A stretch of DNA of 64,000 nt, taken from assembly GCA_016647705.1 (NCBI GenBank), contig CM028330.1:51200897-51264896 (forward strand), read 5' to 3'. Below the pieces are notes generated by a model. The model was not told the DNA's origin and made no database searches. It saw only the letters and a program-made list of their open reading frames with translations. Positions 52,280-62,378 of this stretch are shown piece by piece; within the stretch, counting starts at the first letter, position 1, and each line of letters begins with the position of its first letter. The position numbers were made by a program, and so were the translations under genes. The stretch is from Eucommia ulmoides. Lineage: Eukaryota > Streptophyta > Magnoliopsida > Garryales > Eucommiaceae.

Positions 52280-52504
52280 CCTCTGTAATTAACTTAAAAT
52301 AATTATTGGTTATGTTTTATGAATTGTTGGAACATAGAAATATTGATTATATATCGTGTTTTTGAAAATAATTTTGAAAGATAAAAAGTCATGGAAATCG
52401 AGAGAACGACATCGTAGTTAAAACCACGACGTCGATAAGAGCCATGAGATCTAGATGGCAGTGGCAGTGGCGCTACTGCCACGTACCATCGACTGCAACG
52501 TCGG

Positions 52505-53584
52505 CCCCTCGTGCATGGTTTGTCAAATTCAATACCACGATACATCGGTTTGGCTTCACATTCAACTCCTATGACACTGTTCTCTTCATCCGCCAAACGA
52601 AGAAAGACATTATCCTCTTACTACTCTATGTTTATGATATGATCATTACAGACGATGATCTTCAATGCATCTCAGATCTCAACAAATTCCTCACCACTCA
52701 ATTTGACATGAAAGATCTTAGCCCTCTGATTTATTTTCTTGGTTTAGAGATCTCTCACTTCACATATACTTTCTTTCTAAAGCAAAGTATGTCTCCGATC
52801 TATTGTCTAAAGTTGATATCACTGCAAAAAATATTGTTAGTATTCCTATCGAGTTGAATACCCGACTTATTCCGTTAGACGAGACTTTTCTTCCCGATGT
52901 TACTTTATAGAGTCAGTTGGTTGGTAGCCTAGGATACCTCACAATGACTCGCCCAAACATCACTTATGCATTCCATCATGTCAGTCAGTTTTTATCCACG
53001 CTACGGATTGTTCATTACTCAACAGTTTTGCCTATCTTGCAATACATCATGGGGACATTCTTCCATGACCTTCACTTTTCTTTACAGTCATCTCCAATTT
53101 TACGTATCTACATAAAGTTTGTTGTTTGAGCTAGAGAACCTACCAATTGACGCTCTATTACAAGAAATTGTTTCTTGAAAACTTTCCCATTTAGTGGCAT
53201 AATAAAAAACAAATTGTTGTCGCTCGATCTAACACAAAAGCAAAGTATTGTGTTTTTGCTAATGGCACTTGGGAATTACTTTAGTTCCGATAGGCACTTG
53301 ATGATATGGGAGTGCTCTCTCTCGATACAACCACTATTTATTGTGAGAATCATAATACTATCTAAGTTTACCATAATGTCATTTTTCACAAGCTCACCAA
53401 ATCATACAGACTTATTCTTACTTTCGTTATCAAATTCTTCAGAATATTATTCGTCTCTACTTGGTCAGTTTTGTCGATCAGACTGTAGATATTTTTACTG
53501 TGGCCTATGCACCCCGACACTTTCACACTTTACTTTCAAAACTCAAGTTGACATCTGTCTTACCACCTTGAGCTTGAGGGAATA
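52505..53584 (+). pseudogene. copia reverse transcriptase-RNase H relic (3' part of an element)
   Basis: Begins APRAWFVKFNTTIHRFGFTF, then ILLLLYVYDMIITDDDLQ, QFDMKDLSPLIYFLGLEI and RPNITYAFHHVSQFL, the copia RT order. The catalytic YVDD is YVYD. RNase H follows with stops and frameshifts. It is cut at 52505 on the 5' side, where it joins the foreign LTR/PBS segment. Confidence 0.88.
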
Positions 53585-53738
53585 TGTTAATATGTGTATA
53601 TATTGGCCTTGACTAGTTAGGTTACTTGGAATACAATACTCCAAAGCCTAATCTTTGTCTATATAGGCACCTTGTACATATCATTATACAATTGTCTTAC
53701 AATTTTTGTCAATATTCCGCCTCTCAATTATTCTAACA
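53585..53738 (+). repeat. 3' LTR of the copia relic (154 bp)
   Basis: TGTTAATATGTG to TTATTCTAACA, preceded by the purine-rich CTTGAGCTTGAGGG. It is related to the LTR at 2606-2787. Confidence 0.85.
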
Positions 53739-54852
53739 GATTCTATTTTAGAAACCAATACAAAAATTAAGGGTCAACCTGATTGTCTAAATTATCCTAT
53801 TTTACATTTACCATTGATTTACATATTGTTTGCCAGAAAAGAAAACATACAATTATTTGAATTTAATTAAACTTTCAAGATATAATTATAAGAAAATAGG
53901 ATATGAAGTAGAATTAAAATGATTAGCTAATAACCAAGTACTAAATCATGATATTTGATGATGTATGAAAATGGATCATTGGACATGTCACTTCCAAGAT
54001 CTGGAGTGTCCTCAAGGCTTTCCCACTTTCTCTTGGCTAAGGCTCCTGCAAAACAATGCATCACGGGTGGGCTTGTCAGCGTTGTATCTCCGTTGTGAGA
54101 ATCAATCGAGAGTTCTGAATAGAAATTTAGCAATATGGTGGTCAGGAGAAATAATGTGCTTGAGTACAAAATGAATGCGTCTTAGAGCGTATATAAGCGT
54201 GTACCAACATATATTACATACCTTAGACATCTTGTGTTCTGATATTTATAGGAGGAGAAGGAGACTCATTTGGTAAGTCTACCCAGATTCTCGGTGCATC
54301 ATTGTGGTGATTGCATTGATCTCGGTTCCATTACCATAAAGATGGTAGTGATTGCAGGAGAAGATCGTGGAACCGTTATCTAGAGAGAGTAAATGTACCT
54401 TCCTTACCTAGTGAAGGCAGCTAAGACTGCTTGCGAGCAGGAGTGTCGTTGTGCTCATGCATGGGGAGGCATGATCCTAGCTAGGTGTGGAGATGGAGCC
54501 TGGCCGAGCTGGTCAATTGGGAGTCCCCATTGCCAGTTGCGTGTTTGTGACACGTGGCACCCTTCCAAGTTCGATTGAATTTTTCCTCATCAATATTTAC
54601 AAATTGATTTAGAGAAGAGTATAATTTGTGAATCCAAAGACAACTAAACTATCCTAAATCAAATGGTTCATTCATTGGAATCAAATTTCATTGAATTTTG
54701 GGGGAAAAAAAATTCAAATCTCAATAATCTATTGAATTGTATAGCCAATTTTTTCTTTTTCTTTTTAAATACAAGACATTATTGCATATCATAACCAACA
54801 AAGGCCATGAAATCAACAAATTAATCACTAAACTAAGAGTATGAAAAACACC

Positions 54853-54853
<1 letters not shown>
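53739..54853. other. Intergenic, unrecognised GC-richer stretch
   Basis: 53945-54585 is less AT-rich than its flanks and contains 'gacacgtggcac'. It may be a decayed retroelement LTR. The short open frames have no recognisable domain. Confidence 0.35.

Positions 54854-54883
<30 letters not shown>
54854..54883. repeat. Poly-A tract (A30) 3' of the nuclease-like gene
   Basis: Thirty A on the plus strand, 30 bp past the stop codon of the minus-strand gene. Confidence 0.9.
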
Positions 54884-54884
<1 letters not shown>

Positions 54885-54912
54885 AGCAAAACCACAATGT
54901 TTTAGTTATTTT

Positions 54913-56430
54913 CTATAGAAAAGCAGTGCCTGCGTGATTGCGGTGAAGGAGATTATGAGCAATATGATCCCTAGCTTTCACCGAATTCACTGACCTCACG
55001 CCGTTTTCCGCCACCATCTCATCATCGAAGAGCACAAACTTCAATTCTTCATCCATTTCTTCACCTCTCATCTCGCATATATTGTGCAACACACAACAAG
55101 CACCAAGAACCACCGGCAAATCCTGCAATTTGACCTCCGTCCTCTTCTGTAAACATGTCCACCGCCCCTTCAACCTCATGAACGCCGCCTTTGCCACGCT
55201 CTGCACCTCCTCAATCTTCTCATTGAACGCGTGTTGTGTCCATGTCAGGTTCTGGTGTGTGTATGGAGCAAGAATCCAGTCCATTAGAGGGAACCCAGAA
55301 TTTCCGACAACCCATGTGTTCTTCAGTTGTCCTCTGTTTGCTCTCTGATAAAGGGTTGATTTCTCTAGGACCTTGTCGTCGGCCATGGATCCGGGCCAGC
55401 CGATGCAGACGTCGGTGAAAACCCCTTTTGGATCGACCACCCCCTGGACTGTAATGGAGTATGACGTCTTTTGGTTTCTCTCCGTGTGCCGCTTGTTGAA
55501 ATAGGCGGCGACGCTGACTTTTGGGGCGATAATCGGGATGTGGGTTGTGTAGATTGATCCGCCCACGTTTGGAATTCCTGAAACTGATTCGAATTGGTTC
55601 TTGATTTCGTTCAAGGTGGGTTCGTCGGGCCACTGTACGAATTTAGGCATTAGAACGTCTCTAATGGCTGTGCATACCTCGAGGACGAGTTTATGGCAGG
55701 TGGAGATTCCCAGTCCGAAGCGCTTCGAGACGAGGCGAAGGGGCTCGCCGGTGGCTAATCTCCATATACAGACGGCGACTCTTTGTCGGACGGGAATCGC
55801 CTGTCGTAGCATTGTGTCTTTCTTGGTGACGGCGGAGTCGAGCTCCTCGCAGATTAAGTCGAAGGTGGCCCTGCTCATCCGGAAAGCTCGCCGGAATTCT
55901 TCTTCTGGGAAATCGGGACTGTTGCAATGCTCCCACCATGCTTTGGACCTGTCTTTTACCCACAACCGGCGCTGCTGCTGCTGACCGCAGCTGCTGGCGG
56001 CGGCGGACTGATTGTAATCAACAACTGGGGACGAATCGAAGGAAGTAGACGCCGGGGCCGCAGCAGCAGCGACACGGCGAGACCGTTTGACACGTGGCTT
56101 ATCATTTCCCGTCAAAACATTATCCTGAAAATTTGAAAAATCCATGGCTCCATCTTCCTGATTATAAACTGGGTTTTGCTGTACGGTCTCGAATTCCCAC
56201 TTCTCATCAATCGATTTCTCACCTTCGTCCATGAACAACAACGCGCTAAGAACCTCCTTGAACGACGAACTCTTCAACAGCTCTATCCCGTCGCCGATTT
56301 CCTCGCCGTAATCCCCCGTCCGCCTCCTTTTGCTGTTACCAAAATAACTATCCTCGTCAAAATCCTGAGAGAAATTGAAGAAATTGGAGGTTTCTTCAGT
56401 GTTCAATAAAGAAAAAGAACTGATTCCCAT
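54913..56430 (-). CDS. PIF/Harbinger transposase-derived nuclease-like protein (ALP1-like, At4g29780/At5g12010 type), 505 aa
   Basis: A single exon, intact. The first ATG is at 56430 (MGISSFSLLN); the frame upstream opens only with TTG codons. N-terminal third is low-complexity with basic clusters (KRRR at 35-38, KRSRR 115-119), alanine and glutamine runs. From about 154 the sequence follows the plant DDE_4 family: RRLWVKDRSKAWWEHC, helix-turn-helix-like CIWRLATGEPLRLVSKRFGL (221-240), then the nuclease fold. Expected catalytic residues: first Asp is Tyr (GGSIYTTHIP, Y294), second Asp kept (GWPGSMADD, D351), Glu replaced by Lys (SVAKAAFMRLKGRW, K414). It should be catalytically dead, as in other domesticated members such as ALP1, which works with Polycomb complexes. 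Its own role is unknown. Confidence 0.93.
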   Translation of the reverse strand: MGISSFSLLNTEETSNFFNFSQDFDEDSYFGNSKRRRTGDYGEEIGDGIELLKSSSFKEVLSALLFMDEGEKSIDEKWEFETVQQNPVYNQEDGAMDFSNFQDNVLTGNDKPRVKRSRRVAAAAAPASTSFDSSPVVDYNQSAAASSCGQQQQRRLWVKDRSKAWWEHCNSPDFPEEEFRRAFRMSRATFDLICEELDSAVTKKDTMLRQAIPVRQRVAVCIWRLATGEPLRLVSKRFGLGISTCHKLVLEVCTAIRDVLMPKFVQWPDEPTLNEIKNQFESVSGIPNVGGSIYTTHIPIIAPKVSVAAYFNKRHTERNQKTSYSITVQGVVDPKGVFTDVCIGWPGSMADDKVLEKSTLYQRANRGQLKNTWVVGNSGFPLMDWILAPYTHQNLTWTQHAFNEKIEEVQSVAKAAFMRLKGRWTCLQKRTEVKLQDLPVVLGACCVLHNICEMRGEEMDEELKFVLFDDEMVAENGVRSVNSVKARDHIAHNLLHRNHAGTAFL

Positions 56431-56558
56431 TACCGATAAATTATGCGTCAGGTCAAACAACAAGAAGAAGTAAAAGGATTGAGAAATTGCTCAGAATTTC
56501 GATATGAAATGTGAACGGAAAGTTTGAACTGAGGAGAAACGGCGATGGGGTTGGGTGG

Positions 56559-56566
56559 TATAAATA
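56559..56566 (-). promoter_or_regulatory. TATA-like box of the nuclease-like gene
   Basis: The minus strand reads GTATTTATACC about 130 bp before the ATG, a plausible TATA position for a plant gene with a 100-bp leader. Confidence 0.5.
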
Positions 56567-56608
56567 CGAAGATGAAGATGGAGGGGGTGGGTATGGAGAT
56601 TTGAGAGA

Positions 56609-56622
56609 GGGGGGGGGGGGGG
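56609..56622. repeat. Poly-G tract (G14) upstream of the nuclease-like gene
   Basis: Fourteen G on the plus strand, 40-60 bp upstream of the TATA-like box; C-rich in the gene orientation. Confidence 0.9.
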
Positions 56623-57304
56623 TAAAGGAAGGAAGCGTGTGAGGAGGTGTGAACGCGGGGAGGAAGATTCTTGGGGGCGGGACGAAGGAGGGTTGACGGT
56701 GACTTGGACAGTGCACCTTTTTGTTTTAATGGATAAATTTGGTACGCGGTTGATTACTCGGATTGGGTTGAGGAACACGTTGGGGGAGGGGGGGTAAAAA
56801 AATAGAGGAAGGGAGGAAGAAGGACACCTAGGAGGATGAATTTTTTTTATTTTTTTATTTTTTATTATTACGTCGGTTGGATAATGATTCTTAAAATGAT
56901 TAGTGTTTTGTGTGAGTATCACCTTTTGGTAAATCACAATTCCAAATTAGAACCAAAAACAAAAAATATTAGTATAAAATAATATCGACGGCTTAGATTA
57001 AGACGATTTTAAAAATGCATTTTTTCATATCCACTTAGTGTATTTAAATTTAATTTTTAAAATACTTCTCAGAAGAGTTAAATCTTAATTGACAAAAAAA
57101 ATAACACTTCCCTTACTGATTATTTTTTGGGTTATTGATATGTTACCATCTTTACAAATTCTTATTACAATTTATCTAATTCATTAAGCAAAAAAAAATT
57201 ATGTTGGGATAACAATAGAATTCTTGAACAATAAAAAAAATATTGTTTAATTTTATTTTAGAAGTAAAATTAATTTTCTCAATACTTGTTTGCTTATTGA
57301 AAAT
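56623..57304. other. Intergenic, no gene
   Basis: Upstream region of the nuclease-like gene, purine-rich on the plus strand to about 56830 and then AT-rich. Nothing else recognised. Confidence 0.5.
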
Positions 57305-57630
57305 AAGAGTTTTTTTTTTGCACTTTGCACCTCTGAAGTTTCTAAGAAATTCTACTTTAGTCCATATTCTTTCAATTTGACCACATTAAATCCTAAAATA
57401 TTCAAATTGTGTTAAGTTAATCCTTCCATCATTTTTTATGACGGAATTTAGCTGCGTGGGTATTTTTTGTTTAACATGTAGTTGATTTTCGTTATTAAAA
57501 AAATGATGGAATGACTGACTTGACACGATTTGGATATATTAGGGTTTAATATGTTCAAGTTGAAAGTGTGGGGGACTAAAGTGGGATTTCTTTGAAACTT
57601 CAAGGGTACAAAGTGAAAAAAAAAACTCTT
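57305..57630. mobile_element. Foldback MITE, 326 bp
   Basis: The two halves are nearly inverted copies: AAGAGTTTTTTTTTGCACTT... against, inverted, AAGAGTTTTTTTTTTCACTT... Shared blocks include 'acttcaagg/cctctgaagt' and 'atgatggaa/ttccatcat'. AAAAT lies on both sides (57300-57304, 57631-57635). Confidence 0.82.
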
Positions 57631-57794
57631 AAAATAATGACTATTTGATATATTACTTTTTTATTACAACAAGTGTTATGAAAAATTATTATGCAAAATA
57701 TAAAAATCAAATGGTACCCTCATTTTTTTATTTTTTTTTCATAAAGGCGAAAACAAATAGAACTAAGAACTACGGGAATAGGCATTGTTCTTTA

Positions 57795-58310
57795 TCTTGG
57801 CTATAAGAAGCCTTTTCTATCTTTCCGGGCGCAGTCAAGAAATGCATTTCCGATCAACCGTTCATTCTCCTCTAAGCAATGCAGTCAACACACCTATTGT
57901 TGACCCCTATAGTCGTTTGGATAATGAAATTATGAATTTCAGTGATATGCTTGCATTCCACGATTCAACCCCTATAAACATGGCTCACGTGACAATCGTC
58001 TTTGATAAGGTTTACTGCTTCTTCATAATCAGACCACACCACATTTCTCGAGAAACCCTTAGTAATCGTTAGGCACATCCCTGCGTGAATACTTTTGATC
58101 TCCACCTCCAGCCTAGTGCAAGATTTGAGATGAGCAAAAAATCTGATTTTTCATGATCCATCAACGTGTCTGATAAGCTCTCCAATAGCTCTTTTACTCG
58201 GGTTTTCAAAAGCATTCTCATCCGTATTGAGCATGAAAAAACCTGTTGAGGGAAATGGTACCTTATTGTGCTTACCAATAAATGTTTCATTTTTTTATTT
58301 ATTACAAACA
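57795..58310 (-). pseudogene. RNase H-like (RVT_3) relic of a LINE-type element
   Basis: The minus strand reads GFSRNVVWSDYEEAVNLIKD then VSHVYRG and VECKHITEIHNFIIQTT. This matches the plant retroelement RNase H-like domain (V-E-x-D-S-x-E-A-V-N-L-I type). Stops break the frame. Confidence 0.6.
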
Positions 58311-59589
58311 TATATTAGATATAAAATTTAAATATCATTTTAAAAACCAAGAAATCCACCCATGATTTTTTTATTATTATTATTATTATTATTTCCAAAT
58401 ATACTTTTACTATCTTCGCTTTAAAACATCCCAAAAAAGGAGTCAAAGGTTGCCTAACTATAACACCATGTAAATGACTTATAAAAGAATGGAATTAAAC
58501 AATTCGGGACACTTGAATTGGCAAAAACTCTTGATTCTGAATAGGAGAATAAAGAGTTCGAGATTTTCAAATCGTAAAGGTTGTATTTGTAATAGTATTG
58601 TTTTCTTGTTTTTCTCTCTATCTTTTTTTGTAATATATTCCTATTCATAAATATTAAATGATTTTTTGAATAAACTTTGAAACCAATAAACGTTAGTCCG
58701 GATGAAGATAATCGATAATGATATTCCTATTCAAAAATATTAAATGATTTTTTTGAATAAATTTTAAAACTCAAGAGGTGTTAGTCTGGTTGGCAATAAG
58801 AGATATCTTCTTTCTTTATCAATCAGGATTCGATTTTCCTAAATACTTTCGGAAATTAAATTTTAAATACACCAGGCCGATGTGAATGTGTGTTTCATTA
58901 AAATTGCCTATCGATATGCGCGTAAGCTGATCTGGACATATTTTATAAAAATAAAATTATTTATTTGAAAATAATATATTTAGATTTTAAAATATAAAAA
59001 TTAAATATTGTATAGTATCAATAATAAGTATTTTTACCCAATAAGTTTAGTCCAGTTAATTGAGAGATATTCTATTTTTTTTATTCATAGAATTTGATTA
59101 TTTTGAATAATATTTTAAGAGTAAAATTTTGAATAATGTGAAAATGTATTTTTAATATCATTTGAAGGGATTATTGATCGAGATGCTCCTAAAAATGACT
59201 CATAGATATTCTAGTACAAACCATGAATGTTACCAACCTCTCTTCATATCACGATAAAAATAAAATGTTTGACCAGAAACAAATATACTTTTTGTCAACG
59301 GGAGTCCGACATTATATCTGAATTCAATTAATTTTGCCTTTTGCCTTCGAACGAGTCCACGTCGTATGAACGCACATGACGTCACCCTTAATCACTCCTT
59401 ACCTCATAATACGTTCTTTTTTCTTCAATGTTAATTTCCCACGTATTAGTACTCTTAGTACTCCACTCATTTAGGTGGTTAATGCTCCACTCTCCCTTCT
59501 CAAGTTTACTCTCATATTTAACTTTCCACATCTCATCAGTCAAGGCATGTTACTAGTGCCTTGGATGAGGGGCTGAAGCCTCCATCGGA
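58311..59589. other. AT-rich intergenic DNA
   Basis: A short direct repeat 'attcctattca.aaatattaaatgattttttgaata' occurs near 58637 and 58724. 59320-59560 is less AT-rich with a 'cacgtcgtatgaacgcacatgacgtca' stretch containing ACGT elements. No gene. Confidence 0.45.
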
Positions 59590-59774
59590 TCTCCCATGTA
59601 GGGATGAAAAAAAAAAATCGGATCGACGGGTATTCGAGAGAAATCGAACTAAATGGTTTGGATTGAAATCGACTAAATAGTTTTGATTTTGATTTCGGTT
59701 TTAGATTTAGAAATCAAAGCGATTTTGGTTCTGATTTTGGTTTAGGGATAATAACCGCATAACCGAACTGTGTA

Positions 59775-59854
<80 letters not shown>

Positions 59855-60021
59855 TCATCTCTATTTTTATTTATTTGCAATTTTAACCTTTTTTAGTTTA
59901 CACTTTAGTTAATTTTTAGTTTATATTGAAAACTGTTTTCATGTAGTTGGTTTCGTAGATTATATGATTTAGAAGAATATTTTATATAATTAGTTTTACT
60001 ATTGGTTTTTAGTTATTTTAA

Positions 60022-61550
60022 GGGATAAAGATATTTTTGCTCCCTGATAAATCAAGTCGGTGCTCAATTGGACCCCCGTATTTGAACTTTGACACATTGA
60101 CTACCTCACATTTGATTTTTGTTTCAATTTGGACCCTCTTCAAAATTCTGTTAGGTCAACTTTAACGGTCAACATTAAAATAAGGGTAATTTGGTCTTTT
60201 CATATTAAAAAATAGGGATAATTTAGTCATTTTATTCTTTAACTCATTTAATGGGATCTATTTGTAAATTATTCTAAACTTTAGGGTAAAAAATATATTT
60301 ATGTATTTTCTACCAAATCCCCTCCCCACACCCACTTGGTTGGTGTCCCTGCCTCAACCCCACCGCCGCTCCACCGCTGAACATCACCACCCAAATCTAC
60401 CATCTCCATCGCCGCCGACCGTCGAACCAACAAACCACCACCAGCACTCCAACGGAGAACTACAACAAGTTCTCTCTCTCCTCTCTCTCTAAAACTCACC
60501 ACCACCGCCACGACGGTGGTGCAGCAGCGAGCGGGAGGCCACCGTCGCCACCGCTGAATCATCGCCTTCTCCATCTCTCTCTCTCTCGATTTTGGGTTTC
60601 GAAACCCTTAAAATTGAAGCCATTTCTCTGTTTTTCAGATCTGAAACGAGTTACACAGTCTTAAGGCCGAACTGCAGTTTCCCGTTGGTAGGATTGGCCT
60701 TATGCTCCGGTTTACTTGGTCGCTATTCTCCAATATCTAGCTGTTGAGTAATCCTCTCTCTTCATATTTCTCAACTTCTTTTTCCTATCTTAAATTTACT
60801 GTTTTTTTTTTAAAAAAAAAAGTGAAATTGGAACAGAGAAATGATATTCAAGCATGTGGGAGTGCCGGACTGAATTCAAAAAAGGAAAAAATAAAAGAAA
60901 AAAGAAACGAAGCAAAAATCAACAATTGAAACCATGGCAGATGATGAGAATCAAAGCAATAATTATGCCCAAAACCATCAGTTTTATCTTCATGTTTTGG
61001 AGCCACATCTTCCTCCTCCTCGCTCGATCTCTCCTTTTCTCTTCAGTTTTTCTCTCATCCGCCGTCGCCGTTCAACCAGATCTGAGCGGTCGTCCTTGTT
61101 GCGGCGAAGAGAATGCCGCTTGGCCTCGTCGTTCGACCAGATCTGAGCTTCCGTCCTTGTTGCGGCGAAGAGAATGCCGCTTGGCCTCAGCTCCTGGTGA
61201 CGATAACATGTTCGTTGGCGTTGTTCGTCACCGAAAGCAGTGCGCGGTCGCCGGTGGGCTTGCGGTGAGTTTCAGACTTGCGATGGTGATGTCGGTGCTT
61301 GATGCGGCTCATCTTGAAGAATGATGAAATAAAAGAAAAATTACACAATAAACCCTGAAGTTTTAGATAGAAAATAAAATGATCCCAATTAAAAATTTTA
61401 AAGGGTATAATTGTAATTTAACATTAATTAACTGAGTGTCCAAATTGAAACTAAAATCAAATGTGAGGTAGCCAATGTGTCAAACTTTAAATATGAGGGT
61501 CCAATTAAGCACCGATTTGATTTGTCAAGGAGCAAAAGTGTCATTATCCC
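60022..61550. mobile_element. Pack-MULE-like element, 1.5 kb, with GC-rich cargo
   Basis: Long TIRs (over 100 bp): GGGATAAAGATATTTTTGCT and (inverted) GGGATAATGACACTTTTGCT, continuing through TCGGTGCT(C/T)AATTGGACCC. Exact 9-bp target duplication TTATTTTAA (60013-60021, 61551-61559). The interior 60310-61325 is strongly GC-rich and coding-like in composition (CCGCCGCTCCACCG; CGTCGCCGTTC), bounded by AT-rich ends. No transposase. The cargo was not identified. Confidence 0.85.
61067..61190. repeat. About 60-bp tandem duplication in the Pack-MULE cargo
   Basis: 'cgttcaaccagatctgagcg' to 'ccgcttggcctcg' is followed at once by 'cgttcgaccagatctgagct' to 'ccgcttggcctca'. Confidence 0.9.
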
Positions 61551-61614
61551 TTATTTTAAAGAGTATATGATTTGGAGAATATTTAGAATTAATAGTGAAT
61601 TGTGATTCGTGGTT

Positions 61615-61742
61615 GCGGTTTTGGTTTCGGTTTTGATTTTTTATAAATTTTTAAAATCTTAAACGGTTTTGTGTTTTTGCGGTTTTGGTTTCGGTTTTGA
61701 TTTTTTATAAATTTTTAAAATCTTAAACGGTTTTGTGTTTTT
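61615..61742. repeat. Exact 64-bp tandem duplication
   Basis: 'gcggttttggtttcggtttt' to 'ggttttgtgttttt' at 61615-61678 is repeated without change at 61679-61742, inside the hAT-like element. Confidence 0.95.
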
Positions 61743-61917
61743 GGTTTTGATTTTGGCTAAAATTAAACGGTCCGATTTTAAAACCGTTTAAAAAAAACCA
61801 ATGGTTTTGGTTTTAGTTTTCTATATTTTAAATGGTTTTGGTTTTGGTTTTGCATGAAACCTAGCCGAACCCGAACCGTTGACATCCCTTCTCCCAAGTC
61901 AATATAGTGGTCGATCG

Positions 61918-62378
61918 ATGAAGATTATGACGTGGAATTATTGCGAAGCAAATAATAATCGCTTAAAAAATGCCTTTATGGATCTTGTGAATTTTCATCG
62001 TCCGGATATGGTTGCCCTAATGGAAACCAAAGTTCCGATTGAATCTATGGGAAATTTTTCAAAAACCTTGGCTACCTCAACACGGCTAAAGTTGACCTGA
62101 GAAGGAGAGCAGGAGGTGTGTGGATGGTCTAGGACCCTGACAAAATCTTGGTCACGAATATCATTATTCATGATCTTTGGTATGATCTTAGAAGTTTGAC
62201 CCTATAAGATAATAAGCCCTGACTTGTTGTGGGGGATTTCAATGATATTGCTAGTACAAATGAGAAATTTGGCCCTAGCAGCCCCAACGACATCTCGAGG
62301 ATGAAGTAATTCAACGAAATTTCTAGAGAGTGTGGCATGAGCGACATTGGTACCAGTGGCCTTAAAATAACCTAGGCG
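61918..62378 (+). pseudogene. LINE (L1-type) endonuclease domain relic
   Basis: ATG at 61918 gives MKIMTWNYCEANNNRLKNAF then RPDMVALMETKVPIESMGNF. This is the apurinic-type endonuclease start of plant LINE ORF2 (MKIMTWNCRGA type). After frameshifts, GDFNDIAST (62229 onward) and SDIGTSGLKIT follow. The next element starts at 62379 and interrupts it. Confidence 0.85.

Larger units (their letters stand above)
59598..61889. mobile_element. hAT-like element with a nested Mutator-like element
   Basis: Left end AGGGATG, right end CATCCCT. Flanks TCTCCCAT (59590-59597) and TCTCCCAA (61890-61897) give a 7/8 match, as for an 8-bp hAT target duplication. Outside the nested element it is GGTTTTGG/TTCGG-rich with a long (TA)n (59780-59850). 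No transposase. Confidence 0.65.

Noticed and set aside
50249..53738. A single complete copia element between the LTRs at 50249 and 53585
   Set aside because: The two LTRs (about 2 kb and 154 bp) are unrelated, and the internal region lacks gag, protease and integrase.
55220..55984. Frames of 90-137 codons overlapping the nuclease-like gene on both strands
   Set aside because: Shadows of the GC-rich real gene; no domain and wrong-frame codon use.
60299..61324. Frames in the Pack-MULE cargo as functional genes
   Set aside because: Overlapping frames on both strands, tandem duplication and no domain; more likely captured non-functional DNA.
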